Origin: an uncultured beta proteobacterium
GTDB taxonomy: Bacteria; Pseudomonadota; Gammaproteobacteria; Burkholderiales; Burkholderiaceae_C
Assembly: GCA_903906695.1 (NCBI GenBank)
Contig: CAIVLG010000210.1
Coordinates: forward strand, 1-53,572
Length of the DNA: 53,572 nt
Direction of reading: 5' to 3'
The notes beneath the pieces were generated by a model. It saw only the letters and a list, made by a program, of their open reading frames with translations, had not been told where the DNA came from and searched no databases. Position 1 is the first letter of the stretch; every line of letters starts with the position of its first letter. Shown here in pieces: positions 1 to 8,243 of the stretch. Both the position numbers and the translations under genes were made by a program.

Positions 1-1475
1 CATTGAGCGATGTCAATCGCGTGGCGCAAGACTACCTGTTGCCCGCCAATCGCACGCTGGGCCACCTGATTCCGACTGCCGCGCCGAGGCACGCGCCGGA
101 GCTCGGGATGCCCAATGTTGCGGCTTATCTGAAGGGCTACGCGCTCCATGAAGAAGGGCTTGAATCGGCAGTGTTTGATTTCAGCACCCGCGCCTTGCAC
201 AGCAAAGTGGATTTTTCGAGCACAGTCGGCGGCATCAAGGCAGCCGCATTGGTAAAGCCGGTGCGTGGTGATCTCGCCAGCGTGAGCTTCTCGTTCAAGT
301 TTGGCAGCGCTCTGTCGCTGCACCAGCAGGCCGCTGCCGGCAGCCTGGCCAGCCGCATGCTGGACAAAGGCACGGCGAGCATGACGCGGCAGCAAATCCA
401 TGACGAGCAAGTCAAACTGGGCATGGATCTGTCACTGCATTTTGCCCCGTCCGGCGGTCATGTCTCGTTGACCGTCAAGAAGGACAAGCTCAAACCAGCT
501 TTAGATTTACTCATCCATTTGATCAAGGAGTCCAGTTTTCCCATGACTGAATTTGAGGAGATGCGCGCCGCCGAGATCAAGTCGCTGGAGGGAAAGATCA
601 AGGACAAGTCGGCGCAGGCTCGTAACGCCTGGAGCCGTTACGGCAATCCCTATCCCAAGGGCGACCCACGCTATCGCTATACCCTGGAAGAGTGGTTACA
701 GGAAATCAAAACGGTCACACGGGACCAGGCTTATGCCTTCTACCAGCGCTTCTATGGCGCACAGAACGCACAGATTGCCTTGCTCGGACCGATCGATGCG
801 AGCGAGTACCGACAGCAACTGGCCCTGGCGCTCGATGGCTGGCGCTCGGCCGAGGCGTGGCAGCGCGTGCCGCAGCCCCTGGTCGATCGCGCACCGGCAC
901 GCCTGCTCTATGACACTCCTGACAAGAGCAACGTCAGCCTGCTTGCGCAGCAAAGCCTTCCCTTGCGCGCCGGGCAATATGACACAGAGGACTTGGCCAT
1001 GGCGTTGGCGACACGCATCTTCGGTGGCGGCCCTGGCTCGCGACTTTGGCTGCGTTTGCGCGAGACCGGTGGACTCAGTTACGACGCCGGTGCAAGCTAC
1101 CAGGCCAGCCGCTTTGAGGCCAACGCCAATTTTTCCGTCAACGCAGAGCTTGCGCCCGCCAATGTTGGCGTGGCTGAAGCAGCGCTCAGGGAAGAACTGA
1201 CCCGATCGCTAAAGGATGGATTTACGGCCGCCGAGCTGGAGACCTTCAGGCGCGAGTACCTCGCAGATCGGCAGCGGCGCCGCTCAGGCGACGACTGGGC
1301 CTTGAGTTTCATGGCCGATCAAATGGAGTTTGAGGAGGCGGTGGACGCCTATGAAAGAGTTGACGCCTTGATTGAATCCCTGAGCCTCGAACAGGTCAAC
1401 GCTGCGTGGCGAAAGTACGTGCATCCGGAAAAAATGGTCTGGGCCGTCTTCGGCGACCAATCAAGAATCCGCTGA
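1..1475 (+). CDS. M16 family zinc metallopeptidase, C-terminal part (5' truncated by window edge)
   Basis: The reading frame is open from the first base, and the apparent TTG start at position 3 is an internal leucine. The visible 490 residues match the C-terminal half of a two-domain M16 peptidase (pitrilysin / PqqL / insulinase type). They open with the typical linker (VAQDYLLPANRT, then LIPT) between the first and second halves. Near residues 355-365 is the conserved arginine/tyrosine segment LRETGGLSY, which in M16 enzymes helps position substrate. The zinc motif HxxEH lies in the N-terminal half, so it would be outside the window and I cannot confirm activity. M16 proteins of this kind are usually periplasmic or outer-membrane-associated and degrade peptides. 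The stop codon overlaps the 3' end of the convergent thioesterase gene by 15 bp. Confidence 0.85.
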   Translation, partial: LSDVNRVAQDYLLPANRTLGHLIPTAAPRHAPELGMPNVAAYLKGYALHEEGLESAVFDFSTRALHSKVDFSSTVGGIKAAALVKPVRGDLASVSFSFKFGSALSLHQQAAAGSLASRMLDKGTASMTRQQIHDEQVKLGMDLSLHFAPSGGHVSLTVKKDKLKPALDLLIHLIKESSFPMTEFEEMRAAEIKSLEGKIKDKSAQARNAWSRYGNPYPKGDPRYRYTLEEWLQEIKTVTRDQAYAFYQRFYGAQNAQIALLGPIDASEYRQQLALALDGWRSAEAWQRVPQPLVDRAPARLLYDTPDKSNVSLLAQQSLPLRAGQYDTEDLAMALATRIFGGGPGSRLWLRLRETGGLSYDAGASYQASRFEANANFSVNAELAPANVGVAEAALREELTRSLKDGFTAAELETFRREYLADRQRRRSGDDWALSFMADQMEFEEAVDAYERVDALIESLSLEQVNAAWRKYVHPEKMVWAVFGDQSRIR

Positions 1476-1910
1476 ATCGGGTGACCTTAAGGCGGCAAGA
1501 TAGACCTGACAGAACTCGGGCGGCATGCGGCGTGCCCGCCCGCTGCTCAGCTCAATACAAACCAGATCCCAGCGGCCGCGCAGGATGGTGGCCCGATCCC
1601 GGTGGCGGATCAATTGAAAGCGTCGTTCCATCGTCAGTTTGCCGTCGCTGGCGGTCAGCCATGTGGCCAGCGTGAGCTCTTCATGAAGTGCGGTGGGCAA
1701 CAGGTAGTCATATTCGCCACGCCGGATTGCCATGGCACGGTCCAGCCTTTGATAGTCGGCCAGACCCAAGCCAAGCGCTTCCGAATGGGCCCAGCCGATT
1801 CTCTCGCACCACTGAACATAGACTGCATTGTTGGTGTGATTCAGGCCATCAATGTCCAGCATCTGCGGCGTCACCGGCATGCTGAACGGATGCGGATAGT
1901 CCCAGGGCAT
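1461..1910 (-). CDS. Acyl-CoA thioesterase, 4HBT (YbgC/FcbC) hot-dog family
   Basis: This 149-residue protein has the length of a single hot-dog domain. Residues 19-30 (DIDGLNHTNNAVY) match the 4-hydroxybenzoyl-CoA thioesterase signature, in which the Asp polarises the thioester and the His-x-Asn-Asn segment binds CoA. It probably hydrolyses a short- or medium-chain or aromatic acyl-CoA in the cytoplasm. It is the last gene of a minus-strand run, starting 6 bp after the SDR gene, so the two are almost certainly cotranscribed. The pairing suggests an acyl-CoA as the shared substrate class, but the sequence does not give the chain length. Confidence 0.85.
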   Translation of the reverse strand: MPWDYPHPFSMPVTPQMLDIDGLNHTNNAVYVQWCERIGWAHSEALGLGLADYQRLDRAMAIRRGEYDYLLPTALHEELTLATWLTASDGKLTMERRFQLIRHRDRATILRGRWDLVCIELSSGRARRMPPEFCQVYLAALRSPDSADS

Positions 1911-1916
1911 CTCTGC

Positions 1917-2828
1917 TTAAGGCGTTGCTCTTTTCAGAGCCAGGGCAATCTCGTTGGCGCCCTGCGCTGAGCCGCTTGGCGGTACGCTGTCGCCGGTGCG
2001 GTCGGTGACCTTGGTCAACAGTTCAGCCAGACGCTCGGCTGCCTGCGCATCGGTGCCAATCCAGACGCCATGGGTCATGGTGATGTGAGCCGCCTCGAAA
2101 GTGCCGGCGCCGGCGCACAAAATGGTACGCGTTGGTGCGTCCTGCGACACCAGCACCAGCATCGCTGGCACCACCGATTCCGGCTTCAGGGCGTCAAGCA
2201 CCGTCTGCGGCATCAGGCCCTCGGTCATGCGTGTGGCGGCCGTGGGGGCCAGGCAGTTGACTCGGATGTCATTCTTCGCGCCTTCGAGCGCCAGCGTTTG
2301 CATCAAGCCCACCAGCGCCATCTTGGCGGCGCCGTAGTTGGTTTGACCAAAGTTGCCATAGAGACCGGTCGACGAAGTGGTCATCAGGATGCGGCCATAC
2401 TTCTGCGCGTTCATGATGGGCCAGACCGCCTTGCTGCAGTGCACGGCGCCCATCAGGTGCACATTGAGCACCAGTTCGAAGTCGGCCAGCTCCATCTTGG
2501 CAAACGTCTTGTCGCGCAGGATGCCGGCGTTGTTGACCAGAATGTCGACCCGTCCCCAGGTTGTCATGGCCTGCTGCACCATGGCCTGCACGGCCGCGAA
2601 GTCAGTGACCGAGGCGGCGTTGGCGATGGCTTCGCCGCCCATCGCGCGAATTTCTGCCACCACCGCTTCAGCGGCCGTTGCCGAGCCACCGGAGCCATCC
2701 CGAGCGCCGCCAAAATCGTTGACCAGCACCTTGGCGCCACGCGCTGCCAAGCCCAGCGCATGCTGGCGGCCGAGGCCGCCGCCGGCGCCGGTCACGATGG
2801 CCACGCGGCCTTTGAAATCAATCGTCAT
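1917..2828 (-). CDS. Short-chain dehydrogenase/reductase, 3-hydroxyacyl-CoA dehydrogenase (MFE-2-like) type
   Basis: This is a 303-residue classical SDR. The NAD(P)-binding motif TGAGGGLG is at residues 13-20, followed by NNAG in the middle and the catalytic Ser...Tyr-x-x-x-Lys (SSTGLYGNFGQTNYGAAK). The insertion NDFGGARDGSG after the second strand, and the extended C-terminus, are typical of SDRs related to the dehydrogenase part of peroxisomal multifunctional enzyme 2, which oxidise 3-hydroxyacyl-CoA. An AAAGGTG ribosome-binding site precedes the ATG by 5 nt. It lies between the phosphofructokinase gene upstream (35 bp gap) and the thioesterase downstream (6 bp). I infer a role in fatty-acid or aromatic acyl-CoA beta-oxidation; other hydroxy substrates are possible. 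Confidence 0.85.
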   Translation of the reverse strand: MTIDFKGRVAIVTGAGGGLGRQHALGLAARGAKVLVNDFGGARDGSGGSATAAEAVVAEIRAMGGEAIANAASVTDFAAVQAMVQQAMTTWGRVDILVNNAGILRDKTFAKMELADFELVLNVHLMGAVHCSKAVWPIMNAQKYGRILMTTSSTGLYGNFGQTNYGAAKMALVGLMQTLALEGAKNDIRVNCLAPTAATRMTEGLMPQTVLDALKPESVVPAMLVLVSQDAPTRTILCAGAGTFEAAHITMTHGVWIGTDAQAAERLAELLTKVTDRTGDSVPPSGSAQGANEIALALKRATP

Positions 2829-2863
2829 GTGTCACCTTTTGTTGAACTGAATGGGAGCTTGGT

Positions 2864-4084
2864 TCAGGAACCAGGATTGAGCACCTTGGGCACCGGGTGG
2901 TGGCGCAGGCGGAACGCGTCCGGCATGCCAGATCCCAGCAGGGGGCGCAGGTAGAGTCTGAAGGCGTCGGTGACATCGGTACCGCTGGAGGTGATGAATT
3001 CGTCCTCCATGACACGTGTCTTGCCGGCAACGGCTTCGAGCGCCAGCAGTTCATAGTCAACCGAATAAAAGCCGGTGCGCTTGATCGCCACCGAGCCATT
3101 GCGGCTACCCCACATGGCAAACTGAACCGCTTTTTCGCCGACTTCGCGCGCCTCTCGCTGATCAACATCCGACACGCAACCGATGAAAGAGCGCTGTAGA
3201 TAACCGAAGGTGTCGCCGCGCACACGCTTGATCTTGAGTTTCGACTTGATCTCCTCGCACAGCAGATCGGCCAGCGCCCCGTTGCCCGACAACTGCACAT
3301 TGCCGTGAGCGTCGTGTTCCAGATCCTTGGCCAGCAGACTCGCAATGGCGCTGCCGCTGGCGTCGTGGATGCCTTCCGAGACGGCGATCACGCAGCGACC
3401 GTAGCGCTCGTAAACACGCTTCACGTCAGCGAGAAAATTCTCCAGCACGAAGGTTCGCTCGGGCACGTAGATCAGATGCGGACCGTCGTCGGGGAATTTC
3501 TTGCCAAGCGCTGCTGCCGCCGTCAGAAACCCCGCGTGGCGGCCCATCACGATACCGACATAGACACCTGGCAGGGCTGCGTTGTCGAGGTTGGCGCCCG
3601 CAAAAGCCTGTGCCACAAAGCGTGCGGCGGAAGGGAAGCCTGGTGTGTGATCGTTGCCGACCAGGTCGTTGTCAATGGTCTTGGGGATGTGAATGGCACG
3701 CAGCGGGTAGCCTGCCTTTTGTGCTTCCTGGCTGACGATGCGCACGGTGTCGCTCGAGTCGTTGCCGCCAATGTAGAAAAAGTGCTCGATCTGGTGTGCC
3801 TGCAGTACCTTGAATATCTCTTTGCAATAGGGCAGGTCGGGCTTGTCGCGCGTCGAACCCAGGGCGGAAGAGGGCGTGCTGGCTACCAGTTCCAGGTTGT
3901 GATGGGTTTCCTGCGTCAGGTCTACGAAATCTTCGTTGATGATGCCGCGCACGCCATGGCGCGCGCCGTAGATGCGTTCGATTGTTGTGAAGCGCCGTGC
4001 CTCCATCGCGACACCCACCAGCGACTGGTTGATGACGGCGGTGGGGCCACCACCCTGAGCCACAAGTATCTTTCCGGATGCCAT
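2864..4084 (-). CDS. pfp: Pyrophosphate-dependent 6-phosphofructokinase
   Basis: This 406-residue protein of the PFK fold phosphorylates fructose 6-phosphate, or in reverse makes pyrophosphate from fructose 1,6-bisphosphate. The sugar-phosphate site PKTIDND is at residues 134-140. The lysine where ATP-dependent PFKs have Gly (PGTIDND) is the accepted mark of PPi-dependent enzymes. The phosphoryl-donor loop is GGNDS (106-110), with Asp109 replacing the Gly of ATP enzymes, again the PPi type. MGRHAG (180-185) completes the active site. The gene heads the minus-strand group PFK-SDR-thioesterase. Use of PPi makes this glycolytic step reversible, which suits a bacterium living mainly on acids or aromatics. 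The assignment is strong; the physiological direction is inference. Confidence 0.93.
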   Translation of the reverse strand: MASGKILVAQGGGPTAVINQSLVGVAMEARRFTTIERIYGARHGVRGIINEDFVDLTQETHHNLELVASTPSSALGSTRDKPDLPYCKEIFKVLQAHQIEHFFYIGGNDSSDTVRIVSQEAQKAGYPLRAIHIPKTIDNDLVGNDHTPGFPSAARFVAQAFAGANLDNAALPGVYVGIVMGRHAGFLTAAAALGKKFPDDGPHLIYVPERTFVLENFLADVKRVYERYGRCVIAVSEGIHDASGSAIASLLAKDLEHDAHGNVQLSGNGALADLLCEEIKSKLKIKRVRGDTFGYLQRSFIGCVSDVDQREAREVGEKAVQFAMWGSRNGSVAIKRTGFYSVDYELLALEAVAGKTRVMEDEFITSSGTDVTDAFRLYLRPLLGSGMPDAFRLRHHPVPKVLNPGS

Positions 4085-4204
4085 CGCAATTCTCCTTGTG
4101 AAATAAGCAGCGAGTTTAGCCTGCGTGAGTCGGGTGTCATTGCCTGACGTTTATACTGGCGTCGGGCAAAAAGCAACCCAGCAATCAACCAGCGAGTTTC
4201 CCCC

Positions 4205-4675
4205 ATGACCATCAATGTAACGATCGATCTTGGCTACGAGTTTGAAGTCAAAGCCAGTGCCTCTGAAGTGTTTGATGTCCTCTCCGATGTGCCGACTTCG
4301 GCCAGTCATTTTCCCAAGGTCGACAAGTTGATCGATCTGGGTGAAGGCGCCTACCGCTGGGAGATGGCCAAGATCGGCCTTGCTCAGATCAATCTGCAAA
4401 CCATCTATGCCTCGAAATACGTGTCCAACAAGGCCAAGGGTAGCGTGGTCTGGACGCCAATCAAAGGCGAGGGCAACGCACTGGTCTCGGGTAACTGGAA
4501 GATCACTGCAAAGAAGAAATCAACCCTGATCGTATTGCAGATCCATGGCGATTTGACGATCCCCTTGCCCGGGCTGATGAAGATGGTGGTGACGCCGGTC
4601 GTTGAGTCCGAGTTTGAGAAAATGATAGAGCAGTACATCGCCAACCTGACCAAACGTTTCGGCGGTGAAGTCTGA
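4205..4675 (+). CDS. SRPBCC-domain protein (CoxG / START-like lipid-binding fold)
   Basis: This 156-residue single-domain protein begins with a strand rich in alternating hydrophobics, then the ASEVFDVLSDVP segment typical of SRPBCC (Bet v 1-like) proteins. It ends with a long amphipathic helix (VVESEFEKMIEQYIANLTKRF) that closes the ligand pocket. The family binds hydrophobic ligands or acts as polyketide cyclases; CoxG members associate with membrane maturation factors. No catalytic residues can be picked out here. It is divergent from the phosphofructokinase gene (120 bp apart) and lies 83 bp before an acyl-CoA synthetase gene, so a lipid or acyl ligand is plausible. A weak hairpin (4691-4704, AGGGT/ACCCT) lies in the gap before the next gene. 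Confidence 0.75.
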   Translation: MTINVTIDLGYEFEVKASASEVFDVLSDVPTSASHFPKVDKLIDLGEGAYRWEMAKIGLAQINLQTIYASKYVSNKAKGSVVWTPIKGEGNALVSGNWKITAKKKSTLIVLQIHGDLTIPLPGLMKMVVTPVVESEFEKMIEQYIANLTKRFGGEV

Positions 4676-4758
4676 TTTTTCACTTTACTTAGGGTCTATA
4701 CCCTTGTCAGACAGCGTCTTTTGATCAGAATGAAATCTTGTTTTGATCGGAGAGGCCC

Positions 4759-6450
4759 ATGGCAACTGACATTACCGTATCTCCTGGCGATTTGCCACTG
4801 CCCTGTTTTTATCGCTGGGAGCGTGAGCGTGCCAGGCAGATTTATCTGACACAACCGACCGGCGCCGGCGCGGTACAGGACATCAGCTGGCGAGACGCCG
4901 GTGATCAGGTGCGCCGCATGGCAAGCTGGATGCAGGCGCAAGGCTGGCCGCCGGGTAGCCGGGTGGCCATCATCGGAAAGAATAGTGCCCACTGGATACT
5001 GGCCGATCTGGCAATTCTGATGGCCGGCCATGTCTCGGTGCCGATCTATCCCACCTTCAATGGCGAGGCGCTGGCCTACATCCTGGCACACAGTGAAGCA
5101 AGAGCCTGTTTTGTCGGCAAGATGGACGAAATTGGCAATTTGCAGACCGGTCTGGCAACTGATTTGCCAGTGATTGCCCTGCCGCTGGCGCCACCGATCA
5201 AGGCGCTGCAGTGGAATGAGCTGATCGCCAAGAGCGAGCCCCTGAAAGATTCACCGGCGCCAGATGGAGAGAGCATTTGTACCATCATCTATACCTCCGG
5301 CACGACAGGCAAGCCCAAAGGGGTGGTACACAGCTTCAACGCCATTGCCTGGGGTATATCGAGCTCCACGCGGCGCGTACCGATGAGCAGCGCGGACCGC
5401 TATATTTCCTACCTGCCACTGGCCCACGTGGCCGAGCGTATGCTGATCGAACAGGCCTCGCTGCGTTACGGTGGCCACATCTTCTTCGCCGAGACACTCG
5501 ATACTTTCGTGCAGGACCTGCAACGCGCCCGCCCCACCATCTTCTTCTCGGTACCGCGATTGTGGGTCAAGTTTCAGCAGGGCGTTCACGCAAAAATGCC
5601 GGAAAAGAAACTTGGAAAGTTGCTGGCTCTGCCACTCATCGGCTGGCTGGTGCGGCGCAAGATACTCAAAGGACTGGGACTCGATCAATGCCGGATTGCC
5701 GCCGGCGGTGCGGCTCCGATGCCGGTCGATGTTCTGCATTGGTACCGCCGGCTGGGGCTTGATCTGGTTGAGGTTTATGGCATGACCGAAAACTGCGCGA
5801 TCTCGCATGCCACTTTGCCGGGTTCTCCCAGGACCGGCACCGTGGGTTTGCCCTACGATGGTGTGGAACAGCGCATCGACGCCGAGACCGGTGAAATCCT
5901 GATGCGAAGTCCGGCGCTCATGAAGGGCTACTATAAGGAGACCGAGCAGACCGCAGCTGCCGCCACGGCGGACGGCTGGTTGCGCACCGGAGACAAGGGA
6001 AGCATTGCTGCCGATGGCTACCTTAGTATCACCGGTCGGGTCAAGGACATCTTCAAGACCAGCAAGGGTAAGTACGTGGCGCCGGCCCCGATCGAGGATC
6101 TGCTCGTCATGCATCCCGATGTCGAGGCTTGCGTTGTGACAGGCGGCAACCTGGCGCAACCGCTGGCTCTGGTCATGCTGTCGCAGGACGCTGTGGCACG
6201 CTGCGCCTCCATCGATGCCAAACGGGCGCTGACCGATTCGCTCAAAATGCATCTTGCGGCCATCAATGCGCGATTGGAGCCACATGAGAAGCTGGCCTGT
6301 CTGGCCGTCGTCACCACACCGTGGACGCCGGAAAATGGCTTCGTCACTCCCACCCTCAAGGTCAAGCGCAACCGCATTGAAGAGGCTTTTGCACAGCGCT
6401 ATCAAGACTGGTGCCACGAAGGTCGCCAGGTGGTCTGGATCGAAGCCTGA
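4759..6450 (+). CDS. AMP-dependent long-chain acyl-CoA synthetase
   Basis: This 563-residue adenylate-forming ligase activates a fatty acid (or related carboxylate) with ATP and CoA. The P-loop YTSGTTGKPKG is at residues 178-188, the A5 motif YGMTEN at 340-345, the A7 motif with TGD at 410-412, and the hinge plus A8 stretch GRVKDIFKTSKGKYV at about 426-440. The C-terminal lysine region (PTLKVKRN) is also present. The ISYLPLAHVAER segment and the GRVKDIFKTSKGKYV form are typical of long-chain FadD15/ACSBG-like enzymes rather than acetyl-CoA synthetases. An AGAGG box precedes the ATG. It is followed by a FabH-like condensing enzyme 66 bp downstream on the same strand, so the acyl-CoA made here could feed that enzyme. 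Chain-length preference cannot be read from the sequence. Confidence 0.9.
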   Translation: MATDITVSPGDLPLPCFYRWERERARQIYLTQPTGAGAVQDISWRDAGDQVRRMASWMQAQGWPPGSRVAIIGKNSAHWILADLAILMAGHVSVPIYPTFNGEALAYILAHSEARACFVGKMDEIGNLQTGLATDLPVIALPLAPPIKALQWNELIAKSEPLKDSPAPDGESICTIIYTSGTTGKPKGVVHSFNAIAWGISSSTRRVPMSSADRYISYLPLAHVAERMLIEQASLRYGGHIFFAETLDTFVQDLQRARPTIFFSVPRLWVKFQQGVHAKMPEKKLGKLLALPLIGWLVRRKILKGLGLDQCRIAAGGAAPMPVDVLHWYRRLGLDLVEVYGMTENCAISHATLPGSPRTGTVGLPYDGVEQRIDAETGEILMRSPALMKGYYKETEQTAAAATADGWLRTGDKGSIAADGYLSITGRVKDIFKTSKGKYVAPAPIEDLLVMHPDVEACVVTGGNLAQPLALVMLSQDAVARCASIDAKRALTDSLKMHLAAINARLEPHEKLACLAVVTTPWTPENGFVTPTLKVKRNRIEEAFAQRYQDWCHEGRQVVWIEA

Positions 6451-6516
6451 ATAACTGCGCCGATAATCAAAACCTTTCAGAACCTCGTCAGCCCTCTTTT
6501 GTTCAGGATCATCGCA

Positions 6517-7635
6517 ATGCATCGTGTCGCCATCAGTAGTACCGGAATCTATGTCCCGCCAGAAGTCATCACCAATGAGGAACTGGTTGCTTCATTCAAC
6601 CTCTTTGCAGAACAGGAAAACGCTGCGCACGCCGCCGAGATTGCGACCGGCACGCGCCAGCCGATTCCGCAATCGAGCGTCGAATTTGTCGAAAAGGCTT
6701 CCGGCATCAAACGTCGTTATGTCATGGAGAAGTCCGGGGTGCTCGATCCGAAACGGATGCGCCCGCGCTTTCGAGCCCGACCCGATTCTGAAATCTCCAT
6801 GATGGCCGAAATCGGCGTCGCCGCTGCGCGTGATGCGCTCTCACGCGCCGGAAAAACAGCCGAGGATGTGGACGGCCTTATTTGTGCCGCTGCCAACATG
6901 CAGCGCGCTTATCCGGCGATGGCCGTCGAGATTCAGACTGCGCTCGGGATCAAGGGCTTCGGCTTTGACATGAATGTGGCGTGTTCTTCAGCGACGTTTG
7001 GCATCGAGATGGCGGTCAATGCGATCAAGACCGGCTCGGCGCGCGCGATACTGGTGGTCGATCCGGAAATCACGTCGCCGCATCTGGCCTGGAAAGACCG
7101 CGACTGCCATTTCATTTTCGGCGACGTCTGTACCGCCATCTTGCTGGAGCGGCTGGAGAACGCGCCGCAGGGCGCCTTCGAGATCATCGGCACGCGGCTG
7201 CAGACTGTCTTTTCCAACAACATCCGCAACAACGCCGGCTTCATGTCACGCAGCGAAGACCGCGATCCGGATGATCGAGATCAGTTGTTCTACCAGGAAG
7301 GGCGAAAAGTCTTCAAGGAAGTTTGTCCGATGGCGGCAGAACACATGAGCAGTCACCTCGCGGCACATGGCTTGGCACCGGCGGCAGTGCGCCGTTTCTG
7401 GTTGCACCAGGCCAATCTGTCGATGAACCATCTGATTGCCCGAAAGCTGCTCGGGCGCGACGCGACGGCCGATGAGGCACCGGTGATTCTGGATGAATTC
7501 GGCAACACCGCGTCGGCCGGTTCGATCATTTCCTTTCACCGACATCACGACGACTTCAAGACCGGCGACATCGGCGTCATCTGTTCGTTTGGCGCTGGCT
7601 ACTCGATCGGCAGTGTGGTGGTGCGCCGCACCTGA
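6517..7635 (+). CDS. Beta-ketoacyl-ACP synthase III-like condensing enzyme (FabH family, acyl-CoA-primed type)
   Basis: This is a 372-residue thiolase-fold enzyme. I chose the ATG at 6517 because AGGA lies 8 nt upstream; an in-frame TTG at 6499 is less likely. The catalytic triad of KAS III enzymes is complete: Cys156 (VACSS), His297 (WLHQAN) and Asn330 (FGNTASAGS). Compared with E. coli FabH (about 317 residues) it has an N-terminal insertion, roughly residues 26-60. This resembles, from memory, the Pseudomonas PA3286-type FabH, which condenses medium-chain acyl-CoA with malonyl-ACP and shunts beta-oxidation intermediates into fatty-acid synthesis. The preceding acyl-CoA synthetase fits that role. 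A different long-chain condensation product cannot be excluded. Confidence 0.85.
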   Translation: MHRVAISSTGIYVPPEVITNEELVASFNLFAEQENAAHAAEIATGTRQPIPQSSVEFVEKASGIKRRYVMEKSGVLDPKRMRPRFRARPDSEISMMAEIGVAAARDALSRAGKTAEDVDGLICAAANMQRAYPAMAVEIQTALGIKGFGFDMNVACSSATFGIEMAVNAIKTGSARAILVVDPEITSPHLAWKDRDCHFIFGDVCTAILLERLENAPQGAFEIIGTRLQTVFSNNIRNNAGFMSRSEDRDPDDRDQLFYQEGRKVFKEVCPMAAEHMSSHLAAHGLAPAAVRRFWLHQANLSMNHLIARKLLGRDATADEAPVILDEFGNTASAGSIISFHRHHDDFKTGDIGVICSFGAGYSIGSVVVRRT

Positions 7636-7649
7636 GCGCCGCCGTCGAG

Positions 7650-8114
7650 TCAAGTCAGGGTGCGTTTCAAGCGGATGACTTCCTCCCTGGCGGTGCCCAG
7701 GGGCATGGTCTTGATGCTGCCCATCTCGCGTTTGAAACCAGCCAACTCATGAAAGCGCAAGGCGCGCTCGTTTGCCAGCGGCAACCATAGGGTCACCGTG
7801 CTGCAACCTTCTTCCAGCAAGCCCTCGCGCGCCGCGTCCCACAGCGCCAAGCCGACGCCTTTGCCCAGGTGCGAGGCCGTGACCTTGATATTCCAGATCT
7901 CGCCAGTGGTGGGCGGAGTACCCTTGTCGCGAGAGCGGTCAAAACCGACAAAGCCAACGAGGCGTCCGCCATCGATCGCCACGCAGACCTGGGGTTCACA
8001 GTATTCAATCGCTTCGCGCCAGTGCGCCTGGCTGGCCTGGTCATCGATTTCGGCAATCGCCTTGGCGTCGCGTAAGGTCGCGGGTCGCACTTCGTAGTTA
8101 AACTTGCTGGACAT
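7650..8114 (-). CDS. GNAT family N-acetyltransferase
   Basis: This 154-residue protein carries one acetyltransferase domain. The acetyl-CoA pyrophosphate loop is at the segment HLGKGVGLALWDAARE, a variant of the R/Q-x-x-G-x-G/A signature with His-Leu-Gly-Lys-Gly-Val-Gly. The motif B helix follows, with NERALRFHELAGFKRE typical of small-molecule or ribosomal-protein acetyltransferases. The frame stays open further upstream, but the ATG at 8114 places the start exactly before the domain and avoids overlap with the divergent decarboxylase gene. The gene converges on the condensing-enzyme gene (14 bp between stops). The substrate is unknown. Confidence 0.8.
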   Translation of the reverse strand: MSSKFNYEVRPATLRDAKAIAEIDDQASQAHWREAIEYCEPQVCVAIDGGRLVGFVGFDRSRDKGTPPTTGEIWNIKVTASHLGKGVGLALWDAAREGLLEEGCSTVTLWLPLANERALRFHELAGFKREMGSIKTMPLGTAREEVIRLKRTLT

Positions 8115-8156
8115 GAAAAAAGGCCTGGGTAAGCGGAGGCAATTTAGAACGAGCCG

Positions 8157-8182
8157 GAATTGTCGCCGCAATTCAATTGAAT
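8157..8182. promoter_or_regulatory. Overlapping inverted repeats in a divergent promoter region
   Basis: The 129-bp gap between the divergent acetyltransferase and decarboxylase genes holds GAATTG-6 nt-CAATTC (8157-8174), overlapping a perfect 12-bp palindrome ATTCAATTGAAT (8171-8182). A CATAAT box at 8203-8208 could be the -10 of the decarboxylase gene, which would place the palindrome at about its -35 region. This geometry fits a repressor operator. No regulator gene lies next to it, so the binding protein is unknown. Confidence 0.35.
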
Positions 8183-8243
8183 CTTTTCCGCTCGGACCGG
8201 CCAGCATAATTTGCGCGTCAACCCTAGACCGAAAGAAGTCTGC

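Noticed and set aside
2070-2954. 294-codon plus-strand frame over the SDR gene
   Set aside because: His/Gln-rich shadow translation; the SDR on the other strand has all motifs.
4691-4704. AGGGT/ACCCT hairpin as a terminator after the SRPBCC gene
   Set aside because: Only five pairs and no T-tract follows.
5251-6522. 423-codon frame on the minus strand
   Set aside because: It is antisense to the acyl-CoA synthetase, whose motifs are complete; its translation has no recognisable domain.
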